The translations under genes and the position numbers were made by a program. A stretch of DNA of 64,000 nt from Catellatospora sichuanensis (lineage in GTDB: Bacteria > Actinomycetota > Actinomycetes > Mycobacteriales > Micromonosporaceae): NCBI RefSeq assembly GCF_007483665.1, contig NZ_ML660183.1, positions 231,383 to 295,382 on the forward strand. The letters are read 5' to 3'. Of this stretch, positions 8,189-16,473 are shown in pieces. The notes beneath the pieces were generated by a model, which saw only the letters and a list, made by a program, of their open reading frames with translations, was not told where the DNA came from and made no database searches. Positions within the stretch are counted from its first letter, which is position 1, and each line of letters opens with the position of its first letter.

Positions 8189-8263
8189 CGCGGTCACAGT
8201 GTGGGTTCGAGTCCCACCCCCTGCACCACCTGCGGGGGTAGCCCAACTGGCAGAGGCAGCCGC
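8189..8263 (+). tRNA. tRNA-like unit 1, permuted order (3' part first)
   Basis: A complete T-arm (GTGGG-TTCGAGT-CCCAC, 8201-8217), acceptor 3' strand CCCCTGC (8218-8224), A and encoded CCA (8226-8228) are followed after 3 nt by an acceptor 5' strand GCGGGGG (8232-8238), T8-A9, and a D-arm with A14 and GG (8241-8257). The acceptor strands pair 7/7 (one G-U). The anticodon-stem strands GCGGT (8190-8194) and GCCGC (8259-8263) also pair 5/5. A normal colinear partner is absent for either half. U33 is not well placed and the anticodon is unclear. Could instead be the touching ends of two truncated tandem tRNA copies. Confidence 0.45.
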
Positions 8264-8266
8264 GAT

Positions 8267-8301
8267 CAGACTCAGATTCTCGCTCCAGACTCAGCATTCG
8301 C
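8267..8301 (+). repeat. Imperfect direct repeat inside the tRNA-like locus
   Basis: CAGACTCAG occurs at 8267-8275 and 8286-8294, each followed by a similar ATTC(T)CGC tail. The first copy could form an alternative anticodon arm with loop CTCAGAT (anticodon CAG, leucine) closed by GA/TC and GCGA/TCGC. The duplication fits decay or slippage within an anticodon arm. Confidence 0.5.
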
Positions 8302-8336
8302 CGCCGAACACCAGATCGACCGCGTACGGGCGAAAT

Positions 8337-8409
8337 CCCCGAGGTGCCGGTTCGAGCCCGGCCCGCACCTCTTTCCTGGTGCGGTAGTCCAAACGGTAGA
8401 GACACGGGG
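8337..8409 (+). tRNA. tRNA-like unit 2, permuted order (3' part first)
   Basis: T-arm GCCGG-TTCGAGC-CCGGC (8346-8362) and acceptor 3' strand CCGCACC (8363-8369) are followed, after an 8-nt spacer, by acceptor 5' strand GGTGCGG (8378-8384), T8-A9 and a D-arm (GTCC, A14, GG; 8387-8403). Acceptor strands are perfectly complementary (7/7 Watson-Crick). Anticodon-stem strands CCCCG (8337-8341) and CGGGG (8405-8409) are also perfectly complementary, with a canonical 4-nt variable loop AGGT. No CCA is encoded. Same order as unit 1, so the arrangement occurs twice. Anticodon not determinable; GAAAT before 8337 resembles the 3' side of a tRNA-Phe loop. Confidence 0.45.
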
Positions 8410-8470
8410 TCTTCACGGCTGACCCGTTCGCTTAAACGTGCTGGTGTGTGCAATTCGGCGGCACTCCGAG

Positions 8471-8497
8471 GCCCGGGAGAGGGACAATCTCCCGGGC
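8471..8497. terminator. Strong terminator after the tRNA-like locus
   Basis: Perfect 10-bp stem GCCCGGGAGA (8471-8480) / TCTCCCGGGC (8488-8497) with a 7-nt loop, followed by a T-rich run (CACCATTTCTTTC). It ends the tRNA-like transcript and, read the other way, faces the end of the beta-helix operon. Confidence 0.85.
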
Positions 8498-8498
8498 T

Positions 8499-9707
8499 TC
8501 ACCATTTCTTTCGGCAGGTCGTATTGGCCAGGCCTTTCGTGGCGCCGGTGACGGTGTTGTCGCAGCCGACGATGTTCGCGGCGACGGGTGCGAGGTGGAA
8601 GCCCCAGCCCGGCCCGGCTACGTCGGCGGTGTTGCGGGTGAACACGTTGCGGTCGCCCCAGCCGTCGGCGACGCGGTGGGTCTGGAAGCCGTCGCCGCGC
8701 GAGTGGCGGCCGGTGTTGCCGCGGATCAGCCAGCCGTTGCCTTTGACGTCCACCCACGAGTCGGCGAACGAGCCGGTCATGGCCGCGCCGTCGAACGTGT
8801 TGTCCTCGACGGTCCCGCCGGTGGTGCCCTCCTTGACGTCGACGGGTTCGGCGGTCACGGCGCTGATCCGGTTGCCGCGGATGATGTTGCGGTCGCTGCG
8901 GTCGGGCTCGCAGCCGGTGACGTCGCACCAGTTGCCCGCCGCGGTGCCGACGTAGACGCCCTCGCCGAACTGCGCCTTCCGCAGGCCGGTGGCGCGGACG
9001 GTGCTGTGCTGCACCACGTTGTCGGAACTGAAGGCGCGCAGGTGGATCGCCTCGTCGCCGACGTGTTCCACGGTCAGGCCGGTGAGCACCGCGTGGCTCG
9101 TGCCGTCGAACATGACGCCCTTCTGCGCGTTGCGGACCGTGAACCCGGTCAGCCGCCAGTGGTCCGCGCCGTGCAGGTGCAGGGCGTACCCGTGGCCGGT
9201 GCCGCCGCCGTCGAGCACCGCACCGGCACCGCCGCACAGGTGCACGGGTTTCGCGGCGGTGCCGGGGGTGGTGACGGCGAAGCGGCCCTCGTACACCCCG
9301 TCGTTGAGCCTGATGCTGTCGCCGGGCCGGGCCCGCGCCAGCGCCGCGGCCAGCGCGGATGCGTCGCCCACGGTCACCGTGGCGAGCGGGCAGGCCTCAG
9401 CGGGCCGGATAGGAGACCGGCCCGGAGCAGGCGCGGCCGTGGTGCCCGCCGGCGTGCCTGCCGTCGAGGTCGTGGTGCCGGGCGTGGACCCGCCGCCCCT
9501 GGACGGCGGGGTGGCACCGGGTCCGGTGGACGCTCCCGGCTGTGGCCGCCCGCACGCGGCCAGCGCCATGAGCAGCAGGACGAGCATCCCTGCCAGCAGC
9601 GACGTCGCGGCGAACGGCAGCACCCACGCAAGCCCGCGCGGGCGCTGCCCCGGCCGACGGGCCTCCGGCTCGCTGGTGTCCGGCACGTCGGTGGTCGGGT
9701 TGCTCAC
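8499..9707 (-). CDS. Right-handed beta-helix lipoprotein
   Basis: 402 residues. A cytoplasmic tail of about 25 residues and one hydrophobic segment end in a lipobox L49-A-A-C52, then a Thr/Ser/Pro/Gly linker. From about residue 115 the sequence is a parallel beta-helix with regular short repeats (GFTVRNAQKGVMFDG, DNTFDGAAMTGSFADSW, RNIIRGNRIS), as in polysaccharide lyases, NosD and alginate epimerases. GTG at 9707 overlaps the upstream stop in GTGA, so it is translated with that gene. Likely acts on or binds an extracellular polymer made by the operon. Catalytic residues cannot be assigned. Confidence 0.75.
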   Translation of the reverse strand: MSNPTTDVPDTSEPEARRPGQRPRGLAWVLPFAATSLLAGMLVLLLMALAACGRPQPGASTGPGATPPSRGGGSTPGTTTSTAGTPAGTTAAPAPGRSPIRPAEACPLATVTVGDASALAAALARARPGDSIRLNDGVYEGRFAVTTPGTAAKPVHLCGGAGAVLDGGGTGHGYALHLHGADHWRLTGFTVRNAQKGVMFDGTSHAVLTGLTVEHVGDEAIHLRAFSSDNVVQHSTVRATGLRKAQFGEGVYVGTAAGNWCDVTGCEPDRSDRNIIRGNRISAVTAEPVDVKEGTTGGTVEDNTFDGAAMTGSFADSWVDVKGNGWLIRGNTGRHSRGDGFQTHRVADGWGDRNVFTRNTADVAGPGWGFHLAPVAANIVGCDNTVTGATKGLANTTCRKKW

Positions 9708-11662
9708 TCGGCCATCACCGGCACCCGGGCCCGGCCGCGGGCCACCTCGCGCGGGCTGTGCCGGCCGGGTTCGGGCCGTGTGCCGGGCGGTGCGCCGCCG
9801 TCGCGGGGGAACAGCGGTTTCGTCGCCGCGTACGGGTGGCCGTGGTCGTCGCGGCGGCGCCGGAACGCCAGCACCACGATCAGCAGCAGGATCGCGGTCC
9901 ACAGCAGCGTCATCGGGCTGGCGTAGTGGCGCACCCGCGCCCAGAGCGTGCTGGTGTCCAGCCAGGCGTCGGTCTGGTTGTCGCGCAACGTGACCTTGCC
10001 TGCGGCCCGGCCGGTGTCCAGTGCGCTGGGGCCGACGCCGGTGATCGCGTTGCCCGCGACGACCGAGCCGCCGACCGCGCCGACGAAGGTGACGCCGTGG
10101 CTGTTCGCGTCGTGGATGGTGTTGCCGCGGACCTCGGCGACGGAGTCGCGCACGTACACCCCGGTCCGGGTGTTCTCGATGAGGTTGCCGGTGATGCGGG
10201 CCTTGGCGACGCCGTCGCGGATCGCGATCGCCTGGCGGCGCTGGTCTTTGAGCCGGTTGGCGGTGACGGTCAGGTCGCGGGCCCCGAGCCGCGCCACGAT
10301 GCCCATGTCGCCGCCCTCGACCTGGTTCTCCTGGATGCTGACGGCGATGCCGCCGAGGATCTCGAAGCCGTAGTGGCCGTTGCCGCGGGCGGTGCTGTGC
10401 GAGACGGTGTTGGCGCCGTACCCGGCGGTGGACTGCCCGGACGCCGAGGGGCCGTCGGCGAGCGGCCGGCCGCTGAGGGTGAACCCGTTGCCGCCATTGC
10501 GTTCGGCGGTGGTGTTGGTGATGCGCACCTGCTGGGTGGCGCGGGAGAGCAGGAAGCCGTCGCCGCCGTTGTTCTTCGACACGGTCCGTTCGATGACGGC
10601 GTTGGTGGCGAAGCGGTGCAGCATCACGCCGTGCTGCAGGCTGTCGCGCACCGTCGTGTCGGTGATCTTGATGCCGTCGGCGCTGGACACGAACAGCCCG
10701 TAGGCGTTGCCGATGAGCTCGCTGTCGCTGATGGCGCCGGAAACGTAGGACAGGCTGGGTACGGTGAAACGGCTGTCCGGGGTGGCGACGCGGCCCCCGG
10801 ACAGGACGCGCACCTCGCCCGGCAGGAGCCGTCCGGGGGTCGCGGCGTCGGGGCCCTCGACCGCGCCGGTGTCGGGCCGGTCCGTGCCGGTCAGGCTCAC
10901 CCCGCCCGTGCGGCCGCTCCAGAATCCCAGGTGGGACACCCGGGTATGGCTCATCGCGAAGTGACCGCCGATGGCCCGCAGGTAGGCCCGGCCGTCGCCG
11001 ACCTCGGTGTCGGGTTTGCCGGTGCGCGGATCCCAGCTGGTCACCCGCACCGGGGCCTGCTTGGTGCCCGCCAGGGTCAGGCCGCCGCCGAACGACACGA
11101 TGGCCACGAAGCCGCTGCTGCGGCTGGCCAGGCGCAGTTCCAGGCCGCCGGGGTGGGCCAGTTTCAGCCGGGCCCCGGAGTTGACGTAGATGTTCTCGGT
11201 GAGCAGGTACGCGCCCTGCGGCTGGCGGACGAACGTCTGCGGTGCCAGGCGCAGCAGGTCGTCGACCGTGTACGCGGCCGTGCGCGCGGTCAGCACCAGC
11301 GTGTAGCCGCCTGCGGTGTCCAGCCGGTAGGGCCGGTCCCACTTCTGCGTGGTGCTGCCCGGGGCGCGACTGAGCAGGTCGCGCAGCGGCGCGACGGCGC
11401 TGACCGCACGCACCTGGTTCAGCCACCGGTCCTCGGCGGCCACCAGCGCGGCCTGGCGCTCGGAGTCGGCCGCCGCGGTGTCGGCGGCGGCGGCGCGACG
11501 AGCCGCGGTCGGGGCCGCGGACGCGGGCGCGGCGGCTGCGGCGCCACCTGCGGTGAGCAGCAGGGCGAGCACGGCCGCGGCCCTGGCCGAGGAGCCGCGG
11601 AGCGCGGCAACGGCCTTGGTGCAGCGGGCGGGCGCGGTCGCCGCGGGGCGGGCCGGGCGCAT
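9704..11662 (-). CDS. Membrane-anchored NosD/AlgG-like beta-helix protein
   Basis: 652 residues. N-terminal signal peptide (AAAVLALLLTAGGAAAAAPASA), an extracellular domain with many beta-helix rungs (DSLQHGVMLHRFATNAVIERTV, repeated NGG/NGF turns), then a C-terminal membrane helix (MTLLWTAILLLIVVLAF) and a basic cytoplasmic tail. Length and rung pattern resemble mannuronan C5-epimerases (AlgG) and NosD. ATG at 11662 overlaps the GT2 stop (TGATG) and its own stop overlaps the next start (GTGA). The coupling with a processive glycosyltransferase suggests modification of the polysaccharide as it leaves the cell; activity not proven. Confidence 0.72.
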   Translation of the reverse strand: MRPARPAATAPARCTKAVAALRGSSARAAAVLALLLTAGGAAAAAPASAAPTAARRAAAADTAAADSERQAALVAAEDRWLNQVRAVSAVAPLRDLLSRAPGSTTQKWDRPYRLDTAGGYTLVLTARTAAYTVDDLLRLAPQTFVRQPQGAYLLTENIYVNSGARLKLAHPGGLELRLASRSSGFVAIVSFGGGLTLAGTKQAPVRVTSWDPRTGKPDTEVGDGRAYLRAIGGHFAMSHTRVSHLGFWSGRTGGVSLTGTDRPDTGAVEGPDAATPGRLLPGEVRVLSGGRVATPDSRFTVPSLSYVSGAISDSELIGNAYGLFVSSADGIKITDTTVRDSLQHGVMLHRFATNAVIERTVSKNNGGDGFLLSRATQQVRITNTTAERNGGNGFTLSGRPLADGPSASGQSTAGYGANTVSHSTARGNGHYGFEILGGIAVSIQENQVEGGDMGIVARLGARDLTVTANRLKDQRRQAIAIRDGVAKARITGNLIENTRTGVYVRDSVAEVRGNTIHDANSHGVTFVGAVGGSVVAGNAITGVGPSALDTGRAAGKVTLRDNQTDAWLDTSTLWARVRHYASPMTLLWTAILLLIVVLAFRRRRDDHGHPYAATKPLFPRDGGAPPGTRPEPGRHSPREVARGRARVPVMAE

Positions 11663-13119
11663 CACGCCGCCTCCGACGGCACGGCCACGGCCCGCCGCCC
11701 GGCGGGAGTGGGCGGGGACGCCGACAGCGTGCTCGCGGCCTGGCCGTCGCCGCCGATGCGGTCGGCGCCGCGGGTGAGCCAGCCCTGCCGGTTCATGGTC
11801 GCGAAGGCGTACAGCTTGATCGGCAGGGAGATCGCGATGACGACGGCCGCGACCAGCGGCAGCATGAGCAGTTCCCGCGGATGCCGGCGCAGGTGCGACC
11901 AGCCGCGGATGCCGCGGCCGGCCAGCAGCCAGAACAGCACCACCACCGCGCCGCGCGGGCTCAGCTCCAGGCGCGACAGCAGCAGGTAGCCCAGGGCCAT
12001 GCCCATGGTCACCGGGGTCAGCAGGATCTGCAGCACGGTGATCTTCGTGACCAGCGGGGTACGCCACAGCCAGCCCTTCCACAACGCGGTCAGATAGCAG
12101 CGGTACGAGTTGCGGCTCCAGCGCACCCGCTGCTTGACGAAGGCCGAGAACGTCGCGGGGAACATCGACATCGCCCGGGCCGACGACTGGTGCACGGTGC
12201 GATAGCCCGAGGCCAGCACCAGCCAGGTCAGCCTGCCGTCGTCGCCGGCCACGCAGCGCCGGCCGAGGAAGAACTCGTTCTCCAGGTGGTCCAGCACGGG
12301 CATCACCACCGAGCGCCGGTACGCGGCGGTGCGCCCGGACAGGCAGGCGACCGCCCCGGCCCGGCCCATCGCCGGGACGTAGTCGTAGTAGCGCAGGTTG
12401 ACCAGCCAGTCCGCGACGCGCCGCCAGATGCTCGTGCCGCGCTGGTGCACGTTCTGCTGGGTGCCGACGCCGCCGACGGTCGGGTCGGCGAACGGCATCT
12501 GCACGGCCGCCAGCAGCCCGCGCTGCCAGCGCGTGTCGGAGTCGACCAGCACGACGAGCTCGCCGCGGGCGGCGCGGATGCCGACGCCGAGTGCCGAGCG
12601 CTTGCCGCGGTGGGTGAACGGCAGCACGCACAGCCGCGGGTCGTCGACGGCGGCCAGCCGCCGCAGCACCTCGGTGTCGCCGACGTCGGGCACGATGACG
12701 ACCTCGTCGGGGTTCTGGGCGAGCCAGCTGCGCAGGCATTCGAGCAGGATGTCGGGATCCTCGCGATAGGAGGGCACCACGACCGACACCGTGGTGCGGA
12801 AGTCGTTGAGGATCGGCCGGTCCAGGCGCGACAGCAGCACCCGGTAGAGCCACAGCCCCCATACGAACGCGCCGGCCAGGCCCAGCGGCATCAGCTCGCG
12901 CCAGGAGGTCTCGGCCGCCGCGGCGACCAGCCACGACCAGACGCCGTCGAAGAACCGGGACAAGTGCCGCCTCCAGCGTTGCGGCGGGCCGCCGTGGCCC
13001 GCTCCACCGCTGTAAACCTGTGTGCGCCCGGAAACGGGCCGCCCCGTCCGGGCGTTTCTGCCCGCGCCGCGCGAACGCCGGCCGCGAACACCGATTACCG
13101 ACGGGTAATACTTGGGCAT
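11662..13119 (-). CDS. Processive family 2 glycosyltransferase (hyaluronan/alginate-synthase-like)
   Basis: 485 residues. Two N-terminal helices, a GT-A catalytic domain and three to four C-terminal helices. Visible motifs of processive GT2 enzymes: D193-S-D195 for UDP/GDP-sugar and metal, G292-D-D294, and Q330-R-V-R-W334. These occur in cellulose, hyaluronan and alginate synthases, which polymerise a sugar and export the chain. First gene of a three-gene coupled operon with two beta-helix proteins. ATG at 13119 has no Shine-Dalgarno; a later GTG or ATG start before the first helix is possible. Product unknown. Confidence 0.85.
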   Translation of the reverse strand: MPKYYPSVIGVRGRRSRGAGRNARTGRPVSGRTQVYSGGAGHGGPPQRWRRHLSRFFDGVWSWLVAAAAETSWRELMPLGLAGAFVWGLWLYRVLLSRLDRPILNDFRTTVSVVVPSYREDPDILLECLRSWLAQNPDEVVIVPDVGDTEVLRRLAAVDDPRLCVLPFTHRGKRSALGVGIRAARGELVVLVDSDTRWQRGLLAAVQMPFADPTVGGVGTQQNVHQRGTSIWRRVADWLVNLRYYDYVPAMGRAGAVACLSGRTAAYRRSVVMPVLDHLENEFFLGRRCVAGDDGRLTWLVLASGYRTVHQSSARAMSMFPATFSAFVKQRVRWSRNSYRCYLTALWKGWLWRTPLVTKITVLQILLTPVTMGMALGYLLLSRLELSPRGAVVVLFWLLAGRGIRGWSHLRRHPRELLMLPLVAAVVIAISLPIKLYAFATMNRQGWLTRGADRIGGDGQAASTLSASPPTPAGRRAVAVPSEAA

Positions 13120-13157
13120 TCACACCGCTATGTGACGGTCTGGAGTAAATTCATGTT

Positions 13158-13889
13158 ATGACCGATCCCGCGAGGGCGCGGCATGGCGTGCCGGGCCTCG
13201 CCCTCGGCGCCGCGATGCTCGTCGCCGAACGACTCCGCCGACTCACCGGCCCGGTCGACCCTGCCGAGCAGGCCCGCATCGAGGACCTGCTCACCAGTGG
13301 CGTCGAGCCCTCCCCCACCAGCGCACGCTCACCGGTCGCCATCGCCGTCGGCCTCACCCAGCAGAGCTTCGACCTCGCCGTACGCACCGGGACCCGGGTC
13401 GGCGAGGCCACCCGCGACCAGGCCCGGCGGCTGGCCGGGGCGACCCGCGCCGCCCTGCCCTCGGCCTCCCCGATCGACACCGCCCGCGACGTCGTCACCG
13501 CCGCCGGGCTGCGCGGGCGCGACACGCTCGTCTCCAGCCGCGCCGCCGCGGCCGTCGCGCTGCGCGACACCGTCGACGAGAGCCTGACCTGGGTCGAGAA
13601 GTCGATCGTGCCGCGCATGGTGGACAACCTGATGCCATACCTGATCAACAGCGTGGTGCCGCGGCTCGTCGAGGGCGCCATCCCCGAGATCAGACGCAAG
13701 GTCATCCCCGTCGTCATCGACGACATGACCCGCGACCCCCGGCTCCAGGAACTGATCACCGAGCAGAGCCGCGGCGTGCTCGCCAACGCCACCGACGAAC
13801 TGCGCGAGACCTCCGCGACCGCCGACGACCGGATCGAGTCCTCGTTCCGGCGCGTCTTCCACCGCCACAGCACGAACGGTGATCGGTGA
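13158..13889 (+). CDS. Hypothetical helical protein
   Basis: 243 residues, not recognised. No clear membrane helix; the middle is amphipathic with alternating hydrophobics (IVPRMVDNLMPYLINSVVPRLVEGAIPEIRRKVIPVVIDD), suggesting lipid-surface or membrane-associated helices. ATG at 13158 sits 6 nt after a TAAATT -10 box (13146-13151), consistent with a leaderless mRNA. Overlaps the following RDD gene by 4 nt, so both probably act together at the membrane. Confidence 0.6.
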   Translation: MTDPARARHGVPGLALGAAMLVAERLRRLTGPVDPAEQARIEDLLTSGVEPSPTSARSPVAIAVGLTQQSFDLAVRTGTRVGEATRDQARRLAGATRAALPSASPIDTARDVVTAAGLRGRDTLVSSRAAAAVALRDTVDESLTWVEKSIVPRMVDNLMPYLINSVVPRLVEGAIPEIRRKVIPVVIDDMTRDPRLQELITEQSRGVLANATDELRETSATADDRIESSFRRVFHRHSTNGDR

Positions 13890-14332
13890 CCGCGGCTGGC
13901 CAACATCCACCCTACGCAGGCATGGTTTCCCGGATCTCAGGGCTGGCCATCGACGCCGGCCTGCTCGCGGTCGCCTCGTCCTTCGCCGTGTCCGGCGTAC
14001 CGGCGGTGTGGTCCGCGCTGGCCGGCGAGCCCCCCGGCTGGCTCAAGGCCGCGTCGGCGGTGGTCGCCGCGGTGCTACCGGTCGTCTACTTCACGGCCTG
14101 CTGGTGGATGACCGGCCAGACCCTGGGCGCGCTGCTGTTCGGCACCGTCGTACGCCGCACCGACGGCCGCCACGTCGGGTTCTGCCGCGCCCTGCTGCGC
14201 GCGCTCGTCGGCCTGGCCATCCCCGTGCTGTGGCTGATCGGCATGATCGGCGTGCTCACCGACGACAAACGCCGCGCCTGGCACGACCGCCTGTTCGGCA
14301 CCGTCGTCCGCTACATCGACCGCGGCCCCTGA
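13886..14332 (+). CDS. RDD family membrane protein
   Basis: 148 residues with three to four hydrophobic segments. RDD signature elements are visible: RISGLAIDAGLL at the first helix, LFGTVVRRTDGRHVGFCRALLRAL in the middle, and the closing RRAWHDRLFGTVV. GTG start overlaps the preceding stop (GTGA). RDD proteins are small polytopic membrane proteins; some contribute to Na+/H+ exchange or compatible-solute handling, but the role here is unknown. Confidence 0.8.
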   Translation: MTAAGQHPPYAGMVSRISGLAIDAGLLAVASSFAVSGVPAVWSALAGEPPGWLKAASAVVAAVLPVVYFTACWWMTGQTLGALLFGTVVRRTDGRHVGFCRALLRALVGLAIPVLWLIGMIGVLTDDKRRAWHDRLFGTVVRYIDRGP

Positions 14333-14336
14333 CGAA

Positions 14337-14384
14337 GGAAGGGCACCTTCTTATCGCCATACGTAATGGAAGGGCACCTTCTTA
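14337..14384. repeat. Two copies of a small palindromic repeat
   Basis: GGAAGGGCACCTTCTTA occurs at 14337-14353 and 14368-14384; each holds the palindromic core GAAGG-GC(A)-CCTTC. They lie between convergent genes. An inverted related copy (GAAGGTGCCCTTCC) is at 25378-25391, and a larger stem with GGGAAGGGCGCCT is at 21015-21088. They probably act as terminators and form a dispersed intergenic repeat. Confidence 0.7.
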
Positions 14385-14409
14385 ACCTCACCTGCCGAGT
14401 GACCTGCGG

Positions 14410-15462
14410 TCAGCCGGCCGATTGCGCGGCGTGGCCGTCGGCCCAGGCGGACCAGGCTTCGAACCAGTCCTCGTCCACGGCCGCACGGACCTGGATCGGC
14501 ACATCCCGGCGGCGGACGGTCTCCTCACGGTGCAGCCAGGCACGCTGCGCGGCGACGCTGGACACGGCCTCACTGATGCCGGTGCCGAACAGCAGCGTCT
14601 CGGCGACCGCCCGTTCCCGCAGGCGGGCGTCGTCACGGAACCACTCGGCCTTGTCCTGCAGCGTCGACAGCTGCGCCAGGGTGCTGCTGACCGCCTGGTC
14701 GGCCACCGGCTCAGACTGGTCGGCCAGGTCCATCTGCCGCCGCACGGCCGCCCGCCACAGTGTGCGCCAGTAGCCCGGCAGCTGCGGCCCGGGGCCGCCG
14801 TCGGCCAGCCACGCCGCACGCTCACGGCCCAGCCGCAGGGAGAGGTCCACCAGGGCACGATGCGGCTCGCCCGCGAGGTCTTCGGGGATCTCCCGCTCGT
14901 GGTGCCCCGTACCGGGATCCGGCGGCGCCGTCGGCGGTCCAACGTGCACCCGTGAAAGCATCGCCGTCAGGTCGATGACGGTGTGCGCGCTGAGCACCTC
15001 GGGGTGCCAGTCACGCGCGACCACGGTGATCTCGACGTCCTCGAGGCTGCAGCGAGCCGCCCACCAGCGGCTTCCGGCCCGTACGACCCGCCCGGCCACG
15101 GGCACGCCGTCGACGACCACCGTGGTGTCCCCCTCGGTCCACTCGACGTCGGAGATCCGGTGACCGTGCCCGCGCATGCAGTGCTCGACCTCCCCGCGCA
15201 GCGGGGCAAAGCCGATCGGCGTGCCGGCCCGGCGGGCGGTCTCCACGGCGGCCCAGGGCAGCGTCAGGCCTTCCCCGTACACGACCCGCACGGTGGTGAT
15301 CCGGTCGTCGGACAGTCCCAAGCCGCCGAACCGTTCCACACCGGGCAGCGCCGGGCCCGTCAGTGCGAACACCGGCAGGCCGCTGTCGAGCAGTTCCCGG
15401 TGCAGCCGCTTCTGCTGGCGGACGAAGCGTTCCCGTGCGGCTTCGGACCGCTCGAACCTCAT
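14410..15462 (-). CDS. Conserved protein of unknown function
   Basis: 350 residues, cytoplasmic, no recognised domain. The first half is alpha/beta with a repeated basic pattern (RFVRQQKRLHRELLDSGLPVFALTGPALPG) and hydrophobic strands; the second half is mainly helical with many Arg/Glu/Trp. GGAGG lies 4 nt before the ATG. No operon partner: it is convergent with the RDD pair and divergent from the M23 gene. Confidence 0.6.
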   Translation of the reverse strand: MRFERSEAARERFVRQQKRLHRELLDSGLPVFALTGPALPGVERFGGLGLSDDRITTVRVVYGEGLTLPWAAVETARRAGTPIGFAPLRGEVEHCMRGHGHRISDVEWTEGDTTVVVDGVPVAGRVVRAGSRWWAARCSLEDVEITVVARDWHPEVLSAHTVIDLTAMLSRVHVGPPTAPPDPGTGHHEREIPEDLAGEPHRALVDLSLRLGRERAAWLADGGPGPQLPGYWRTLWRAAVRRQMDLADQSEPVADQAVSSTLAQLSTLQDKAEWFRDDARLRERAVAETLLFGTGISEAVSSVAAQRAWLHREETVRRRDVPIQVRAAVDEDWFEAWSAWADGHAAQSAG

Positions 15463-15684
15463 CCGGCCTCCTCAAGCCCATGCGCCGACCCGCATCTGCG
15501 GCGTGACGCCCGACGGACACGTGACGGGCCTGCGGGCGTCACCCGCATCGACGGCCGTCCCCGAAGGACGTGGACATCCTGTGTACACGAAGCCGCGCCG
15601 CCGACGTCGCGATGGCCACTGTCGCATTCCTGCACGCCCAGCGCACACGACGCCCGACCCGACCCGCGGGAGTAGGGTCGCCGG

Positions 15685-16371
15685 GTGCGTTCCCACCTTG
15701 TACCGCTGGGCCTCGTGACCGTCCTGGCGCTCGCCGCGTGCGGCGGGCCGGCGCAAAGGCCTGTGTTCACGCCCGCCGCGGCGGCCACGCCCGCTCCGAC
15801 CGCGACACCGGACGCCACACCCTCGCCCTCCCCCGCCTCGTCGCCGTCCGCGGTCCACCACGTCTTCCCTGTGCTGGGCAAGACCTCTTACGGGCGCAGC
15901 CACCATGACTACCAGGCGACGGACATCATGGCGCCGTGCGGCGCGAGCGTCGTCGCGGTCATCGACGGCGTGGTGCTGGAGATTTCGCCGGTGGACCTCT
16001 ACGACCCGAAGACCGACGACGGCGCGACCCGCGGCGGCAAGTCCGTGTCCCTGCTCGGCGACGACGGCGTGCGCTACTACGGCTCGCACTTCTCCGCGAT
16101 CGACTCGAAGATCCACGCCGGGGCCCGTGTCAAGGCGGGACAGCCCTTGGGCAAGGTCGGCCGTACCGGCCTGGCGAGCGCCTGCCACCTGCACTTCGGC
16201 ATGTCCCCGGTGTGCGCGCGCACCGGCGACTGGTGGATCCGCCGCGGCGTGATCTGGCCCTGGCGCTACCTCGACGCGTGGCGCAAGGGCGCTGCGAAGT
16301 CCCCCGTCACCGAGCTCCAGACCTGGGAACGCAAGAACGGCTGCTCCACCAAGCCGCCCAAGGGCGCCTGA
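15685..16371 (+). CDS. M23-family peptidase-like lipoprotein
   Basis: 228 residues. Lipobox L16-A-A-C19, then a Thr/Ala/Pro linker and a LytM/M23 domain from about residue 60. Metal ligands appear as H74-x5-D80 (SHHDYQATDI) and the HLHFG motif near residue 172; the longer H-to-D spacing matches the HHDYPA-type subgroup rather than classical HxGxD. M23 enzymes cut peptidoglycan cross-bridges. GTG at 15685 follows a TAGGGT -10 box by 6 nt, indicating a leaderless transcript. Confidence 0.85.
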   Translation: MRSHLVPLGLVTVLALAACGGPAQRPVFTPAAAATPAPTATPDATPSPSPASSPSAVHHVFPVLGKTSYGRSHHDYQATDIMAPCGASVVAVIDGVVLEISPVDLYDPKTDDGATRGGKSVSLLGDDGVRYYGSHFSAIDSKIHAGARVKAGQPLGKVGRTGLASACHLHFGMSPVCARTGDWWIRRGVIWPWRYLDAWRKGAAKSPVTELQTWERKNGCSTKPPKGA

Positions 16372-16393
16372 CCGCGCCGCGCGATTTACATAA

Positions 16394-16450
16394 ACGCTGG
16401 CCTATCTCATCGAAAATTCGTCGGTCGAATTCGATGAGATAGGCCAGCGT
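16394..16450. terminator. Perfect 21-bp inverted repeat between convergent genes
   Basis: Left arm 16394-16414 and right arm 16430-16450 are perfectly complementary with a 15-nt loop; the core is GGCCTATCTCATCGA. A second copy of the core lies at 47758-47820. Acts as a bidirectional terminator between the M23 gene and the exporter gene. Confidence 0.8.
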
Positions 16451-16473
16451 CTACAGCAAGCGGGACGGTGGCG

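Noticed and set aside
8141..8228. Normal colinear tRNA ending at 8228
   Set aside because: GCGGGGG at 8141 could pair with the acceptor, but it belongs to the terminator hairpin; no T8-A9, D-loop GG or anticodon arm follows.
8103..8453. Minus-strand reading frame across the tRNA-like locus
   Set aside because: It contains the GWDSNPH-type string that arises from antisense translation of T-arms; no ribosome-binding site or domain.
9708..11426. Long upstream extension of the beta-helix lipoprotein frame
   Set aside because: It overlaps the NosD-like gene in another frame and has arginine/proline-rich shadow composition without domains.
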